44,623 nucleotides of DNA, from positions 1 through 44,623 of the forward strand of contig JAHBWF010000053.1 of assembly GCA_019637105.1 (NCBI GenBank), read 5' to 3'. This DNA is from Labilithrix sp. Lineage in GTDB: Bacteria; Myxococcota_A; Polyangia; Polyangiales; Polyangiaceae. Made by a program: the position numbers and the translations under genes. This document shows, in pieces, positions 1-12,443 of the stretch (within the stretch, counting starts at the first letter, position 1; each line of letters starts with the position of its first letter). The notes under the pieces were generated by a model that saw only the letters and a program-made list of their open reading frames with translations, did no database searches and was not told where the DNA came from.

Positions 1-2
1 AG

Positions 3-779
3 GTTCCGGCGGCAGCGCCCGCCGATCCGCACGCGGCCCCGGCCGATCCGCACGCGGCCGCCGGTCACGCGGCCGCTCCCGCGGCGGACCACGGCGCGCA
101 CGCCGCGGCTCCGGCCGGTCACGGCGACCACGCGGGCGAGCACGGCGACCACGCGGGCGAGCACGACGCCCACGGCGGCGGACACGACGCCCACGGCGAC
201 GGTCACCACGGGCCCGCGCCGATCAACTGGACGGACCTCTCCGACAAGAGCCGCCCGGCGTTCATCGCGCTCCTCGTGAACTTCGGCCTGCTCGCCGCGC
301 TCTACTACACGCTCGGCAAGAAGCCGGTGACCGAGGGCCTCAAGCAGCGCCGCGTCAACATCGGCAAGGACATCGACGACGCGCGCAAGATGCTCGCGGA
401 GGCGAAGGAGCGCGCGAAGAAGTACCAGGCGGACCTCAAGAACGCCGACGCCGACGCCGCCACGGCGAAGACCTCGCTCGTCGCCGCCGGCAAGGGCGAG
501 ACCGAGCGCGTGCTCGCCGAGGCCGAAGAGCGCGCCGAGCGCATGAAGCGCGACGCGGAGCGCCTGGTCGCGCAGGAGCAGAAGCAGCTCGAGCACGACC
601 TGCTCCTCGAGACCATCGAGCTCGCCGTCACGCAGGCGCAGGCCGTCCTCGAGCGCAGCGCGACCCCCGAGGATCACGCCCGCCTCGCCGACGAGCTGCT
701 CGCCGAGCTCGCCAAGAAGCCCGCCGCCCCCCGGGTGGCGACCCCGTCGACCGCGCCGCAAGCCGGAGGTGCCTCGTGA
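3..779 (+). CDS. atpF: ATP synthase F0 subunit b (5' partial) with His-rich N-terminal region
   Basis: Peripheral-stalk b subunit of F1F0 ATP synthase, membrane-anchored. The reading frame is open to the left edge, so the true start lies outside the window; the internal GTG at 276 sits inside the membrane helix and is not a credible start. Seen: about 73 residues rich in Ala, His, Asp and Gly (15 His), then one hydrophobic helix ([19 protein letters not shown]), then a long charged coiled coil with [12 protein letters not shown] near the membrane, typical of AtpF. A Pro/Ala tail ends the protein. The stop overlaps the atpH start (GTGA). The identity is well supported by the helix plus coiled coil and by the atpHAG genes that follow. 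The His-rich segment is not part of the usual family. In some relatives AtpF begins with a signal-like segment, which cannot be checked here. Confidence 0.9.
   Translation, partial: VPAAAPADPHAAPADPHAAAGHAAAPAADHGAHAAAPAGHGDHAGEHGDHAGEHDAHGGGHDAHGDGHHGPAPINWTDLSDKSRPAFIALLVNFGLLAALYYTLGKKPVTEGLKQRRVNIGKDIDDARKMLAEAKERAKKYQADLKNADADAATAKTSLVAAGKGETERVLAEAEERAERMKRDAERLVAQEQKQLEHDLLLETIELAVTQAQAVLERSATPEDHARLADELLAELAKKPAAPRVATPSTAPQAGGAS
120..161 (+). repeat. 21-base direct repeat, two exact copies
   Basis: Copies at 120-140 and 141-161 encode HGDHAGE twice inside the His-rich part of AtpF. A related pair at 21-38 and 42-59 also has a 21-base period and encodes ADPHA. The repeats suggest the His-rich region grew by tandem duplication. 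Confidence 0.85.
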
Positions 780-1318
780 TCCCCGGCGTCATCGCCCGCC
801 GCTACGCCACCGCGCTCCTCGAGCTCGGGAGCGAGACCCAGCAGCTCGACGCGCTCGTCGACGAGCTCCAGCGCGCCGCGCAAGCGTACGACCTGAGCGC
901 CGAGCTCCGCAGCGCGCTCGCCGATCCGCTCGTCTCGGTGCAGGCGAAGCACGAGATCGTCAAGGAGGTCGCCGCGCGCCTCGGCCTCGGTCAGGTGACG
1001 AAGAACGCCCTCGCGCTCCTCGTCGACCGTCGTCGCATCAAGGCCCTGCCCGCCATCGCGCAGCGCCTCCGCGAGATGGCCGACGACAAACGCGGCATCC
1101 TCCGCGCCGAGATCCTCACGGCCATGCCGCTGCCCGAGGAGTACTTCACCCAGCTCCAGCAGCAGCTCGAGCGCGTGACCGGCCGCCGGATCGCGCTCGA
1201 CCGCAAGCTCGACCCCTCGCTCATCTGCGGGGTCGTCGCCCGCGTCGGCGACACCGTCTACGACGGCTCGCTCGTCGCCCGCCTCCGCAAGATGAAAGAG
1301 ACGATGCTCCCGAACTAG
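776..1318 (+). CDS. atpH: ATP synthase F1 subunit delta
   Basis: Delta (OSCP) subunit that joins the peripheral stalk to the top of F1. 180 residues, the usual family length. The N-terminal [13 protein letters not shown] matches the family start motif (RYAxALxxLA), and the C-terminal half carries the typical GGxVxRVGDxVYDGSLxxRL-like ending ([19 protein letters not shown]). The GTG start at 776 overlaps the atpF stop by four bases (GTGA), which indicates translational coupling. The next gene, atpA, begins 75 bases downstream on the same strand, so the four atp genes read as one operon. No unusual residue was seen. Confidence 0.95.
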   Translation: MIPGVIARRYATALLELGSETQQLDALVDELQRAAQAYDLSAELRSALADPLVSVQAKHEIVKEVAARLGLGQVTKNALALLVDRRRIKALPAIAQRLREMADDKRGILRAEILTAMPLPEEYFTQLQQQLERVTGRRIALDRKLDPSLICGVVARVGDTVYDGSLVARLRKMKETMLPN

Positions 1319-1393
1319 CCGGGGAGCCGATCCAGCCTTTCGCACGTTTCGTTTCGCCGCTCGATCGAGCGGCAATCAGAGGAAGACACGACC

Positions 1394-3070
<1,677 letters not shown>

Positions 3071-3076
3071 TCGGCG

Positions 3077-3991
3077 ATGCCGTCTCTCAAGACGATTCGT
3101 AAGCGGATCACGAGCGTCAAGGCGACGCAGAAGATCACGCGCGCGATGAAGATGGTCGCGGGCGCCCGCCTCAACCGCGCCCAGTCGCGGATCACGGCGC
3201 TCCGCCCGTACGCCTTGAAGGTCCACGAGGTGCTCGAGGACGTCGCGGCGGCGATGAAGGAGCGGCAAGCCGACGCCGAGTTCAGCGCGCAGGAGAGCGT
3301 CGACGCGCTCCACCCGCTGCTCACGCGCCGCGCCGAGAAGAACGTCCTCTTCATCGTCATGTCCGGCGACCGCGGGCTCTGCGGCGCGTTCAACACGAAC
3401 GTGAACAAGGCCGCCGAGCGCGCGTGGAAGGAGAAGCAGGCGGAGGGCGCCGAGGTGACCTTCGCCACCGCGGGCCGCAAGGGCCGCGAGTACCTCGCGC
3501 GCCGCAAGGGCGTCATCGCGAAGGACTTCCCTCGCCTGATGGACGGCCTCGACATCTCCAAGGCGCGCACGGTCGGCAACTACGTCACCGCGAAGTTCAA
3601 GCGCGGGGAGGTCGACGCGGTCTACATCGTCTACAACGAGTTCAAGAGCGCGATGACGCAGAAGACGACGGTGGAGCCCCTCCTCCCGCCGCCGGAGCGC
3701 CCCGCGCCGGTGAAGGAGACGGGCCTCGCCCCGACGTTCGGCTTCGAGCCGAACGAGCGCGTCGTGCTCGAGCGCCTCGTCCCGATGTACGTCGAGATCT
3801 CGATCTACCGCGCGCTCCTCGAGACGCAGGCGGGCTTCTTCGGCGCGCAGATGACGGCGATGGACTCCGCCACGCGCAACGCGAAGGACATGATCGCGCG
3901 CCTCTCGCTCCAGTACAACCGAGCGCGGCAGGCGGCGATCACCAAGGAGCTGATGGAGATCATCGGCGGCGCCGAGGCGCTCAAGGACTGA
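3077..3991 (+). CDS. atpG: ATP synthase F1 subunit gamma
   Basis: Central rotor shaft of F1. The N-terminus ([27 protein letters not shown]) and C-terminus ([39 protein letters not shown]) are near-consensus for AtpG, as is the [13 protein letters not shown] motif. At 304 residues it is slightly longer than typical because of a Pro-rich insertion ([13 protein letters not shown]) in the middle. It starts six bases after atpA. It is the last gene of the operon here: the next gene, 18 bases away, is on the opposite strand, so atpD (beta) and atpC (epsilon) are not in their usual place. Confidence 0.97.
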   Translation: MPSLKTIRKRITSVKATQKITRAMKMVAGARLNRAQSRITALRPYALKVHEVLEDVAAAMKERQADAEFSAQESVDALHPLLTRRAEKNVLFIVMSGDRGLCGAFNTNVNKAAERAWKEKQAEGAEVTFATAGRKGREYLARRKGVIAKDFPRLMDGLDISKARTVGNYVTAKFKRGEVDAVYIVYNEFKSAMTQKTTVEPLLPPPERPAPVKETGLAPTFGFEPNERVVLERLVPMYVEISIYRALLETQAGFFGAQMTAMDSATRNAKDMIARLSLQYNRARQAAITKELMEIIGGAEALKD

Positions 3992-4009
3992 TCGCACCTT
4001 CGGGCGCGC

Positions 4010-6664
4010 TCACGCGGCCGAGCGCGCCGACGGCGCTCGCGGTAGGTGCTCGACGCGGAGCGGGGCGCCTCGCGCGCGCCGAGGCGCCCCGAGACGTCGC
4101 AAGACGAGGTCGACGACGACCAGCGCGGCGGCGACGACGAGCGCGTAGGGCCAGGTCACGGCGAGCTCCGGCGCGGGTCGAAGCGTCCGCGCGAGGACCT
4201 CCGTGGGTGACGGCGCGACGCGGCCGTCGGCGAGGTTCGCGATCTCCGCGGCCAGCCGTCGGTCGGCCGGGGCGCCCGTGACCTCGGGCGAGTGGTCCTG
4301 GCGGCCGACCGCCTCCGCCATGAGCCCGCCGCGGGCGTCGCGGGCCCGCGCGATGACGATGGGCTCGCCCGCGACGCGCCCGCGGGCGACCCAGCGGCCG
4401 GGCCCGCGCTGCTCGAGCCGCGCGGCGATCTTGCGCGACGCGCCGGCGCCGTCGACGGCGAGGACCTCGATCGTGCTCGGCGCCGCGCTCTCCGGCGCGT
4501 CGGGGGAGAGCTCGACGTCGACCTCGACGACGCGCCCGTCGAGGCGCACCGCGGCGTCGGCGCGGCGCGCCTCGCTCAACCGGAGGAGGAAGCGCACCGT
4601 CTGGCGGAGGACCTTCGACGCCTCCGCCGAGGCCGCCCACGCTTCGCCCCACCCCTCGGAGAAGTCCGTCGCGATCACGCCCACCTTGCCGAGGCCGTAG
4701 CGCCACGTCGCGAGCAGCGGGCGTCCGTCGGGCCGCGCGCCGGCGAGGACGAGCGCGTTGTCCGCGCCGGAGCGGCGGCTCGTCTCGACGTACGCGGCGA
4801 GCGTCGGGAGCGCGCGCGCGTCGACGCCCTCGAGCGCGGGGTGCGCGCCCGCCGAGGACACCGCCGTCCTCTCCTCGCGGAGGTTCGACTGCGCGAGGAC
4901 GCGGGTCTCCGAGAGGAAGATGCTGCGGAGATCGGCGCCCTCGCTCGTGAGGTAGAAGCGCCCGCCCGCGGCGGCGGCGACCCGCCGGAGGAACGCCGTG
5001 TCCTGCGCTTCTTCCGCGCCGATCCCGACCACCGTGGTCGTGATCCCCTTCGCGCGCGCCTCCTTCGCCAGCGCCTCGGCGGGCTTCTTGCCGCCGGCGC
5101 ACTCTCCCGCGAACGGGCAGTGCTCGAACTGCTCTTCGCTGTCGCTCGTGTCGCTGAAGAGGATCAAATGGCGGATCGGGAAGTCGACGCGCTCGAGCGC
5201 CGCGTAGGCGTCGCGCATCGCCGTGTAGACGTAGATGCCGCCGCCCGCGGCCGTCACGCGCCGGACCTGCGGTCGGAGCGCCGCGAGGCGCTCCTGCGGA
5301 CCGAGCGGCACGTCCCAGTGCGTCTGGGTGTCGACGCTCGCGATCGCGACCTGATCGGTCGGGCGGAGCACCTCGGCCGCGGCGAGCGACGCCTCGATCG
5401 CCAGCTCGATCTTGGTGTGGGCGCCGACCGGCGCGGCCATCGACCCCGAGCGATCGAGCATGATCGCGAGCGCCACCGGCGGATCCTCCACGTGTCCGCG
5501 GTCCTCAATCTCGACCGGGAGCGCCCGGGCGAGCGGCGTCCCGGCGTACTCGGGCGCGAGGCCGAAGACGCCGCCCGTGACGAGGAGACCTCCGCCCTGC
5601 TGCACGAACTCCACGAGCGACGACTGCGCGGCGCGGGTGAGCCCCGCGTCGTCCGTCGCGGCTCCGCTCACGCGCACGTCCGCGAGGACGACGAGGTCGG
5701 CGCCGGCGTACGACGCCGGATCGCCCGCGCGCTCCAGCGGCAGCGCGCGCGCCTCGAGGCCGCCCTCGGCCAGCGCCGCCTTCAGCACCGGCGGGATGTC
5801 CCCCGACGAGGAGAAGACGACGGCGTAGGCCCTCCCCTCGACGCTGACCGCCGCGAGCGAGGTGGCGTCGCCGTTCGGCTCGTCGCCGGCGGCGCTCCAC
5901 GCCCAGCCGGACCAGGGCGCGGCCTTGACCTCGTAGACGTGAACGCCGGGCGGCGGGTCCGGATCCGTGAGCTCGACGCTGCGCGCCGGCTCGTCCGCTC
6001 GCGCGTGCTCCGTCCGCGGGGGGAGCGCGACCCCGTCGCGCGTCCAGCGGACGATGAACGGCCCCGCGTAGCGGAGATCGACGTCCAGCGTCACGGGCTG
6101 GCGCTCCGCCACGTGCGACGCGCGCGGCCTGACGGCCGTGATGACGGGCGCGGACGGCGTCACGCCGTCGAGCGGGACGACGTCGATCCGGATCCCCGCC
6201 GCCGCCGCGCGCCGGACCTCGGAGACGGCGTCGCCGCGCGTCGGGCGCGCGTCCGTGAGCAGCACGATCGCGCGGTGCCCTTCGCTCGGGAGCGACGCGC
6301 GCGCGAGGCGGATCGCGCCCGCGAGATCGCTCGCGGACGGGTCCTCCCCCGCGCTCACGAACGGCACGTCGCCGGCCTCCTTTGCCGGCGCCTCGCCGTC
6401 GTCGAGCGGCGTGACGATCTCGGCCCGCCCGTCGAACGCGACGACGCCGAGGCGAACGCCCTCGCGCTCCGCGGCCCACGCGCGCGCCAAGAACGCGTTC
6501 GCCTCGTCGAGGCCCGACTCCCCGACGCTCGCCGAGCGGTCGACGACGAACACGACGGCGCGCGCGTCGCTCGGGCGCTTCTTCGGCTTCTGCCACGGCG
6601 ACGACACGACGAGCGCGATCGCCAGGACGCGGACGACGAGGCTCGCCACGCGGAGCGGCGTCAC
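4010..6664 (-). CDS. Membrane protein with two VWA domains and a GATase-like domain
   Basis: 884 residues. Start chosen at GTG 6664, whose GTGA overlaps the stop of the upstream gene; longer in-frame versions only translate that gene out of frame. Order seen: N-terminal membrane helix (LRVASLVVRVLAIALVV); VWA domain 1 with MIDAS motif DRSAS at 42-46; a beta-rich segment; a class I glutamine-amidotransferase-like segment (about 255-350, ending FVQQGGGLLVTGG); VWA domain 2 with DRSGSM at about 402; a beta-rich region; and a C-terminal helix (YALVVAAALVVVDLVL). VWA domains bind partners through Mg2+ at the MIDAS site and often work with MoxR ATPases, one of which is in this operon. The client is unknown. 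Last gene of the operon, convergent with atpG. Confidence 0.85.
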   Translation of the reverse strand: MTPLRVASLVVRVLAIALVVSSPWQKPKKRPSDARAVVFVVDRSASVGESGLDEANAFLARAWAAEREGVRLGVVAFDGRAEIVTPLDDGEAPAKEAGDVPFVSAGEDPSASDLAGAIRLARASLPSEGHRAIVLLTDARPTRGDAVSEVRRAAAAGIRIDVVPLDGVTPSAPVITAVRPRASHVAERQPVTLDVDLRYAGPFIVRWTRDGVALPPRTEHARADEPARSVELTDPDPPPGVHVYEVKAAPWSGWAWSAAGDEPNGDATSLAAVSVEGRAYAVVFSSSGDIPPVLKAALAEGGLEARALPLERAGDPASYAGADLVVLADVRVSGAATDDAGLTRAAQSSLVEFVQQGGGLLVTGGVFGLAPEYAGTPLARALPVEIEDRGHVEDPPVALAIMLDRSGSMAAPVGAHTKIELAIEASLAAAEVLRPTDQVAIASVDTQTHWDVPLGPQERLAALRPQVRRVTAAGGGIYVYTAMRDAYAALERVDFPIRHLILFSDTSDSEEQFEHCPFAGECAGGKKPAEALAKEARAKGITTTVVGIGAEEAQDTAFLRRVAAAAGGRFYLTSEGADLRSIFLSETRVLAQSNLREERTAVSSAGAHPALEGVDARALPTLAAYVETSRRSGADNALVLAGARPDGRPLLATWRYGLGKVGVIATDFSEGWGEAWAASAEASKVLRQTVRFLLRLSEARRADAAVRLDGRVVEVDVELSPDAPESAAPSTIEVLAVDGAGASRKIAARLEQRGPGRWVARGRVAGEPIVIARARDARGGLMAEAVGRQDHSPEVTGAPADRRLAAEIANLADGRVAPSPTEVLARTLRPAPELAVTWPYALVVAAALVVVDLVLRRLGAPRRARGAPLRVEHLPRAPSARSAA

Positions 6665-8304
6665 GTCGCCCACCTCCGGCGAAACGTCAGCCAGGCCTCG
6701 AGCGCGAGGAGGAGCGCGCCGAGGAACGCGACCGCGATCGGCGGCGCGACGGGCAAACGCCAGCGCGGGTCGGACGCCGCCGGGAGCGCCTCGAGGACCT
6801 CCGGCGGATCGAGCATCACCTCGGCGCGAGGCGCCGTCTCGGCGGCGACGACCTGCGCGGCGCCCCCGAGGTGGCCGAGCACGTTGCCGACGAGCACCGG
6901 GAACGCGACGCGCAGGACGAGATCGCTCGCCTCCGGATCGATCCCGAGCCACACCCAGGAGCTCGTCCCCGCGCCGCCCGCGATGAGCGCCGGGCCGGCG
7001 TCGAGCTCGACCAGCGCGCGCGAGCCTCGGGGCGCCGCGGCGACCTTCGCGCGCAGCGCCGTGAGCTCGTCGAGCGCGACCCCTCGCAGGAGCGGGTCCT
7101 CGGACGCGACGGATCGGAGGCGCGTCTCGCCCCTGCCGACGACCCGCGCGTCGAGCCCCAGCTCCTTCGGCTCGACGCCGATGAGGAACGCGGGCACGCC
7201 GGGGAGACGAGCGTCGCCGTCCCGCAGGACGACCGCGAGCTCGGCGTCGGCGGGCGCATCGGCCCCGCCGGCGACCTCGGCGATCTCGGTGACGCCGGCG
7301 GCGCGGAGCGCCTTCTCGACGAAGTACCTCGCCGAGCCTCCGCCGCCGTCGTGGATCAGCGCCACGCGCGGCGGGCGGCGAGCCGCCTCCTCGAGCGAGG
7401 CCTCGTCGTCGACGTCGAGCGCGTCGGAGCGGCCGTCGGCGGGCTCGACGCGAGCGACGAGCCGGCCGGCTCCGCGGACGCCGACGCGCTCGATCGCCGC
7501 GCCGCGCGCCGGCAGATCGAGGTGACGCTCCGCGACCACGCTCCCCGCGAGCGTGACGACGAGGCGAGCCCGCCGCGGCGCGGTCGACGAGGTCACGACG
7601 GTGATCGACGCCTCGCGCTCCTCGTCGTCGCGCGCGTCCGCCGGCGTCCGCGTGAAGAGGCCGACGACCCCGAGGTTGTCGCGCCCCGCCGGGGGCCGCC
7701 CGAAGACGCGCTGCTCGGGCTTCGCCGCGGACCGGCTCACCTCGGCCGCGAGCGCCTCGTCCGTCAAGACGACGACGCGCGCGTCGCTCGCGCTCGCCAT
7801 CCCCTCGGCGAGCGCCACGGCCTCATCCATCGACGCGCCCGCCTTCTCGGCGGAGATCGCGCGGATCGCCTCGTCGACGCGCGGCCCCGGCGCGGACTCC
7901 GAGAGCGCGACGCGCGGCTCCGCCCCGGCGAGCACGATCGCGACGCGTGCGTTCGGGCCCCGCCCCGCGACGTCGCGCGCGAGCCAGGCGCGCGCCTCGC
8001 GGAGCGGCGCTCCGGACATCGACGCGGAGACGTCGACGACGTAGACGACGGCGTCGCGGCGCCCGCCGGTCGGCCGCGCGGCGGCGACGACGAGCGCGGC
8101 GACGCCGCCGAGGCACGCGAGCAGCGCGAGCAGGCGGCGCGCGTCGCGGATCCGGCGGCTCTTCGCGACGCTGCGCGCGCCGAGGCGCCACACCATCGTC
8201 GAGGGCACGCGGACGACCTGGCGCGGCCGGCGGACGAGGAACGCGATCAGGACCGGGACGAGCAGCCCGAGCGCGGCGAGGAAGACGGGCGCGACGAGGC
8301 TCAC
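6661..8304 (-). CDS. BatA-like aerotolerance-type VWA membrane protein
   Basis: 547 residues from GTG 8304, which overlaps the DUF58 gene stop (GTGA). The N-terminus shows the BatA domain pattern: one membrane helix, then RRPRQVVRVPSTMVWR, then a second helix (residues 58-76), followed by a VWA domain with MIDAS DVSAS at 91-95 (VVYVVDVSASMSG). A long beta/alpha region follows and the protein ends with a membrane helix (PIAVAFLGALLLALEAWL) and a short basic tail. Bat proteins in Bacteroidetes and related families lie next to moxR and DUF58 genes, as here. The role is probably to assemble or remodel envelope complexes together with MoxR; the substrate is not known. Confidence 0.85.
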   Translation of the reverse strand: MSLVAPVFLAALGLLVPVLIAFLVRRPRQVVRVPSTMVWRLGARSVAKSRRIRDARRLLALLACLGGVAALVVAAARPTGGRRDAVVYVVDVSASMSGAPLREARAWLARDVAGRGPNARVAIVLAGAEPRVALSESAPGPRVDEAIRAISAEKAGASMDEAVALAEGMASASDARVVVLTDEALAAEVSRSAAKPEQRVFGRPPAGRDNLGVVGLFTRTPADARDDEEREASITVVTSSTAPRRARLVVTLAGSVVAERHLDLPARGAAIERVGVRGAGRLVARVEPADGRSDALDVDDEASLEEAARRPPRVALIHDGGGGSARYFVEKALRAAGVTEIAEVAGGADAPADAELAVVLRDGDARLPGVPAFLIGVEPKELGLDARVVGRGETRLRSVASEDPLLRGVALDELTALRAKVAAAPRGSRALVELDAGPALIAGGAGTSSWVWLGIDPEASDLVLRVAFPVLVGNVLGHLGGAAQVVAAETAPRAEVMLDPPEVLEALPAASDPRWRLPVAPPIAVAFLGALLLALEAWLTFRRRWAT

Positions 8305-9239
8305 CTCACGCCTCCCGCGAGGACGCCGGCGCCGAGCGCGCGCGAGACGATCGCCTCGAACGGCTCGTCGGTGCTCGTGCGGACCACGACGGCCTCGAGC
8401 GCGCGCGCCGCCTCGTCGACCTGCCAGCGGTGCATCGCGAGCGTCTCGTGGAACCGCTCGCGCGCGCCGCGCTCGGGCAGCTCGATCAGCTCGCCGGTCT
8501 CCTCGTCCTCGAGATCGAAGCCCGAGAGATCCGGCGGATCGATCTCGAACGGCGCCAGCACCTCGACGAGGGCGACCTCGTGGCCGCGCCGGCGAGCCTC
8601 GCGCGCGCCGGCGAGGATCCCCTGCGGCTCGAACAGATCGCTGAGGATCACGCAGACGCCGCGCCCGGGCGCGGCGTCGAGGCCCCGCTGCACCGCCGCG
8701 CGGAGGTCGGTCTCGCCGGACGCGGCGACGCCGTCGAGCGTCGCGAGCACGCGCGCGAGGCCGGCGCGCCCGCTCACGGGTCGCTGGACGCGCGCGTCGC
8801 CGCCCGACCCGACCGCGAGCGCTACGCGGTCCTCCCCGGCGAGCGCCACGGCGGCGAAGCCGGCGGCGATCCGCGACGCCTGCCGGAGCTTCGTCGGCCG
8901 CCCGTGAGACATCGACGCGCTCTCGTCGACGACGAGCGTGAGCCGGAGCGGGGCCTCGTCGGCGACCAGGCGCACGAGGAGGCGCTCGAGGCGCGCGTAC
9001 GCGTGCCAGGCGATGCGACGCGGATCGTCGCCCGCGCCGTACGCGCGGAGGTCGACCGTCTCGCTGCCGCCGCCGGCGCGGCGCGCGCGACGACGGCCGC
9101 GCGCCCTCGCGGTCGCCGCCCTGCGCGCGACGATCGCGAGGCGGCCGAGCCGGCCGGCGATCTCGGGCGAGAGCAGCGACGCGTCGGCGGCGGCGGCGCG
9201 CGTCGGGCCCGGCGGGGTGTCCTGGAGGGCGACGGACAT
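8301..9239 (-). CDS. DUF58 domain protein
   Basis: 312 residues. The DUF58 signature YGAGDDPRRIAWHAYAR is at 67-83, followed by a VWA-like fold with a MIDAS-type DESAS at 105-109 and later acidic loops (ILSDLFEPQG). DUF58 proteins are the usual middle partner between MoxR ATPases and BatA/VWA proteins. It starts three bases after the moxR stop and its own stop overlaps the BatA-like start, so the products are probably made together. No membrane helix was seen, so it is likely cytoplasmic. Confidence 0.88.
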   Translation of the reverse strand: MSVALQDTPPGPTRAAAADASLLSPEIAGRLGRLAIVARRAATARARGRRRARRAGGGSETVDLRAYGAGDDPRRIAWHAYARLERLLVRLVADEAPLRLTLVVDESASMSHGRPTKLRQASRIAAGFAAVALAGEDRVALAVGSGGDARVQRPVSGRAGLARVLATLDGVAASGETDLRAAVQRGLDAAPGRGVCVILSDLFEPQGILAGAREARRRGHEVALVEVLAPFEIDPPDLSGFDLEDEETGELIELPERGARERFHETLAMHRWQVDEAARALEAVVVRTSTDEPFEAIVSRALGAGVLAGGVR

Positions 9240-9242
9240 CGA

Positions 9243-10264
<1,022 letters not shown>

Positions 10265-10268
<4 letters not shown>

Positions 10269-12154
10269 GGTCCCTGCCTGTCTCCGTCGTCGCCGGGGCG
10301 AATCGAGCTGAAGTAACGCCGCACCGTCGGCCGCCGCGCGGCCGGCACCGTGTCCTCGCGGAGCCCGTCCTCCACGATCGTGTCGTACGAAGGGAAGAGC
10401 TCGCGGTACGCGCGCGGGTCTCCGCCGCGCCCCATCCCCTCGATGACGCCCGCGGCGCGCTCGCCTTCGCGCACCTCCGCGCGCGCCTGGAGTCCTCCGC
10501 CCGTTCGCACGCGACGGGCCTCGGAGCCGGCGCGGCGCTCCGATCCGCCGGGCCCCGCGCCCGCCGCGCCGCTCGGATCGCCGCTCGCCTTCGACGTCGA
10601 TCTCGACGTCCCCGCGCCCGGCGCGTCCTCCGCGCCCGCGGCCCGGAGATCGCCGGCGTCGTCGCCTCGCGCCCTGCCGCCCGACGGATCGCCGCGGAGC
10701 GCAGCGTGCATCGACCGATCGAGCTCCGAGGCGCCGTCGGCCAGCCGCGCCAGGGCGTCGCGCGCCGACGCGCCGCGGCTCGCCTCCTCGAGCTTCGAGA
10801 GCTCGCGCTCGGCGCGCTCCATCGCGCGCTTCGCCGCGTCGCCGTCGCCGCGCGCCTTCGCCTCGCGCGCCTCCGCGAGCGCCGCGGCCACGCGAGACCA
10901 CGCCTCGCGACGCGCGGCGCCGGCGGACGGAGCGCGCGCGCCGTCCTCGCCGGCGGGCGTCCTCCGACCTGCGCCGTCCTCGCCGGAGCGCTCCCTCCGG
11001 CCGGCGCCGTCCGCGCGCGCGGACCTCTCCGCGGCCGCCCGCGCCGCGGCCTCGGCGCGCTCGAGGCGCTCGAGCATCCCGCGGACCGCCTCGCCGTCCG
11101 TCCCCGCCGCGGCGAGGTCCCGCCTCAGCCCGGCGAGCGCCTCGGCGGCCGTCGCGCTCGGACGCGTGGGCCCGCGTGCGCCTTCGGCGCCCGCGCGATC
11201 TCCGGCGCCCCTCGGCCTCGCGGAGCCCTCGAGCTCGTCGCGCAGCGACCGGAGCGCGCGCGCCTGAGCCCGCTCGTCGGCCTCGAGCGCCCGGGACGCC
11301 GCGCGCATGTCGTCGAGCGCGGAGAGCGCGCCTCGACGATCGCCGCGGCGCGCGGCGTCGGAGGCGCGGCGCGCCGCGGCGACGACGTCCGCGCCCTTCT
11401 CGTCCTTCGCGTCGTCTCGGGCCACGTTCGCGGCCGCCTCGTCGGCCGCCTTCTTCAGCTCCGCGGCGGCGCTCGCCTCGCGGGTCGTCACGGGGCGGAG
11501 CGCGCGCTCGACGACGACGCGATCGAGCGCGCCGACGCCGATCCCGAGGACGGCCGCGGCCGCCGCCGCGAAGAGCCAGCGCGACTCCGCGGTGGTGCGC
11601 GCGCGCGGCGCCGAGACGAGCACGCGCTCGACCGACACCCCGACGACCGCGCGGCGCGCCCGCTCGACGGCGAAGCGGGCCATCTCGTCGTCGCGGCCGT
11701 CGCGCTCGAAGGCGTAGCCGCTCGCGACGACCTCCGCGAGGCCGAGCGCTCCGTCGAGCCGGCGCGCGGAAGCGAGCGTCGACGGCCGGCTCCTCCACGC
11801 CCGCGCGATCACGATGGCGAGCGCCGCGCTCGCGCCCGCCGCCCCGAGGACGAGCGCGCGCGCGAGCGCCTCCCACGGCTCTCCGTCGCGGAGCGGCCAG
11901 ACCAGCGGCCTCGCGACCCCGAAGGCCGCCGCGGCGGCGCAGAGGAGCGCGGCGTGGCGACCGGTCTCCGCGCGGACCGCCAGCCTCCCCAATCGAGCGC
12001 GCGCCGACGCGACGACGCCGGCGAGCGGCGCGGCGGACGCGATGCCCGTCGGCGCGCTCCCTGGCGCCTCGTCCCCTCGATCTCGACGTGTCGAGGGACG
12101 CCCCGGATCTCCGGACGCGAGATCGTCGGCCGCCGCGTCTGCTTCTCCGCGCAT
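10265..12154 (-). CDS. Membrane protein with long charged coiled-coil region (DUF4175-like position)
   Basis: 629 residues. The ATG at 12154 has a good ribosome site (GGAGAG, seven bases upstream on the minus strand). Three membrane helices are seen at about 66-84, 98-118 and 192-210, then a very Ala/Arg/Glu-rich region (220-500) likely to form coiled coils, with a 33-base repeat, and a more globular C-terminus ending YFSSIRPGDDGDRQGP. It begins the moxR operon. Large helical membrane proteins of DUF4175 type are often found just ahead of moxR in Myxococcota-like operons, but I cannot confirm family membership by eye. Function unknown; a scaffold for the MoxR/VWA machinery is an inference. 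Confidence 0.75.
10938..11015 (-). repeat. 33-base degenerate tandem repeat
   Basis: Starts at 10938, 10971 and 11004 share gcgccgtcc..., giving an 11-residue repeat (DGAGRRxxxGE) in the low-complexity part of the membrane coiled-coil protein. Confidence 0.75.
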
Positions 12155-12443
12155 GAGGGGACTCTCCGAGATCGTGAGCGCGACGTCGCCGCCCGAGCTC
12201 GCCTGCTGCCCGGTGAACGCTCCGTCGTTCCGTCGGCTTCCGCGCAGACATCCGCCGCGCGCGATGGTTCCTTCGCGCGTCCGGCGAGGAGTGTGACGGC
12301 GTGGGTCATGACGCCGCGGCGGCCGCGCGCGGCGACTTCATTTTCATGAATCAAGACGAATTGTTGGGCGAGATCCTACGGCGCCGCCCTCGACCGAACG
12401 CCCTGCTTGTCCGCGCTCGGAGCCGCGATTAGCGTGCCGGTCC
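12155..12443. promoter_or_regulatory. Divergent promoter region
   Basis: 289 bases without a gene between the moxR operon (-) and a lipoprotein gene (+). It holds the only clearly AT-rich patch nearby (12337-12365, including TTCATGAA at 12343-12350), a likely place for promoter or regulator binding. For the + gene, a -35-like TTGTCC (12407-12412), a 17-base spacer and a -10-like TAGCGT (12430-12435) are seen. The -10 ends eight bases before the ATG at 12444, which would put the transcription start on or next to the start codon. Confidence 0.5.

Noticed and set aside
4292-7525. 1077-residue plus-strand open frame
   Set aside because: Opposite the VWA genes; low-complexity charged translation without recognisable motifs.
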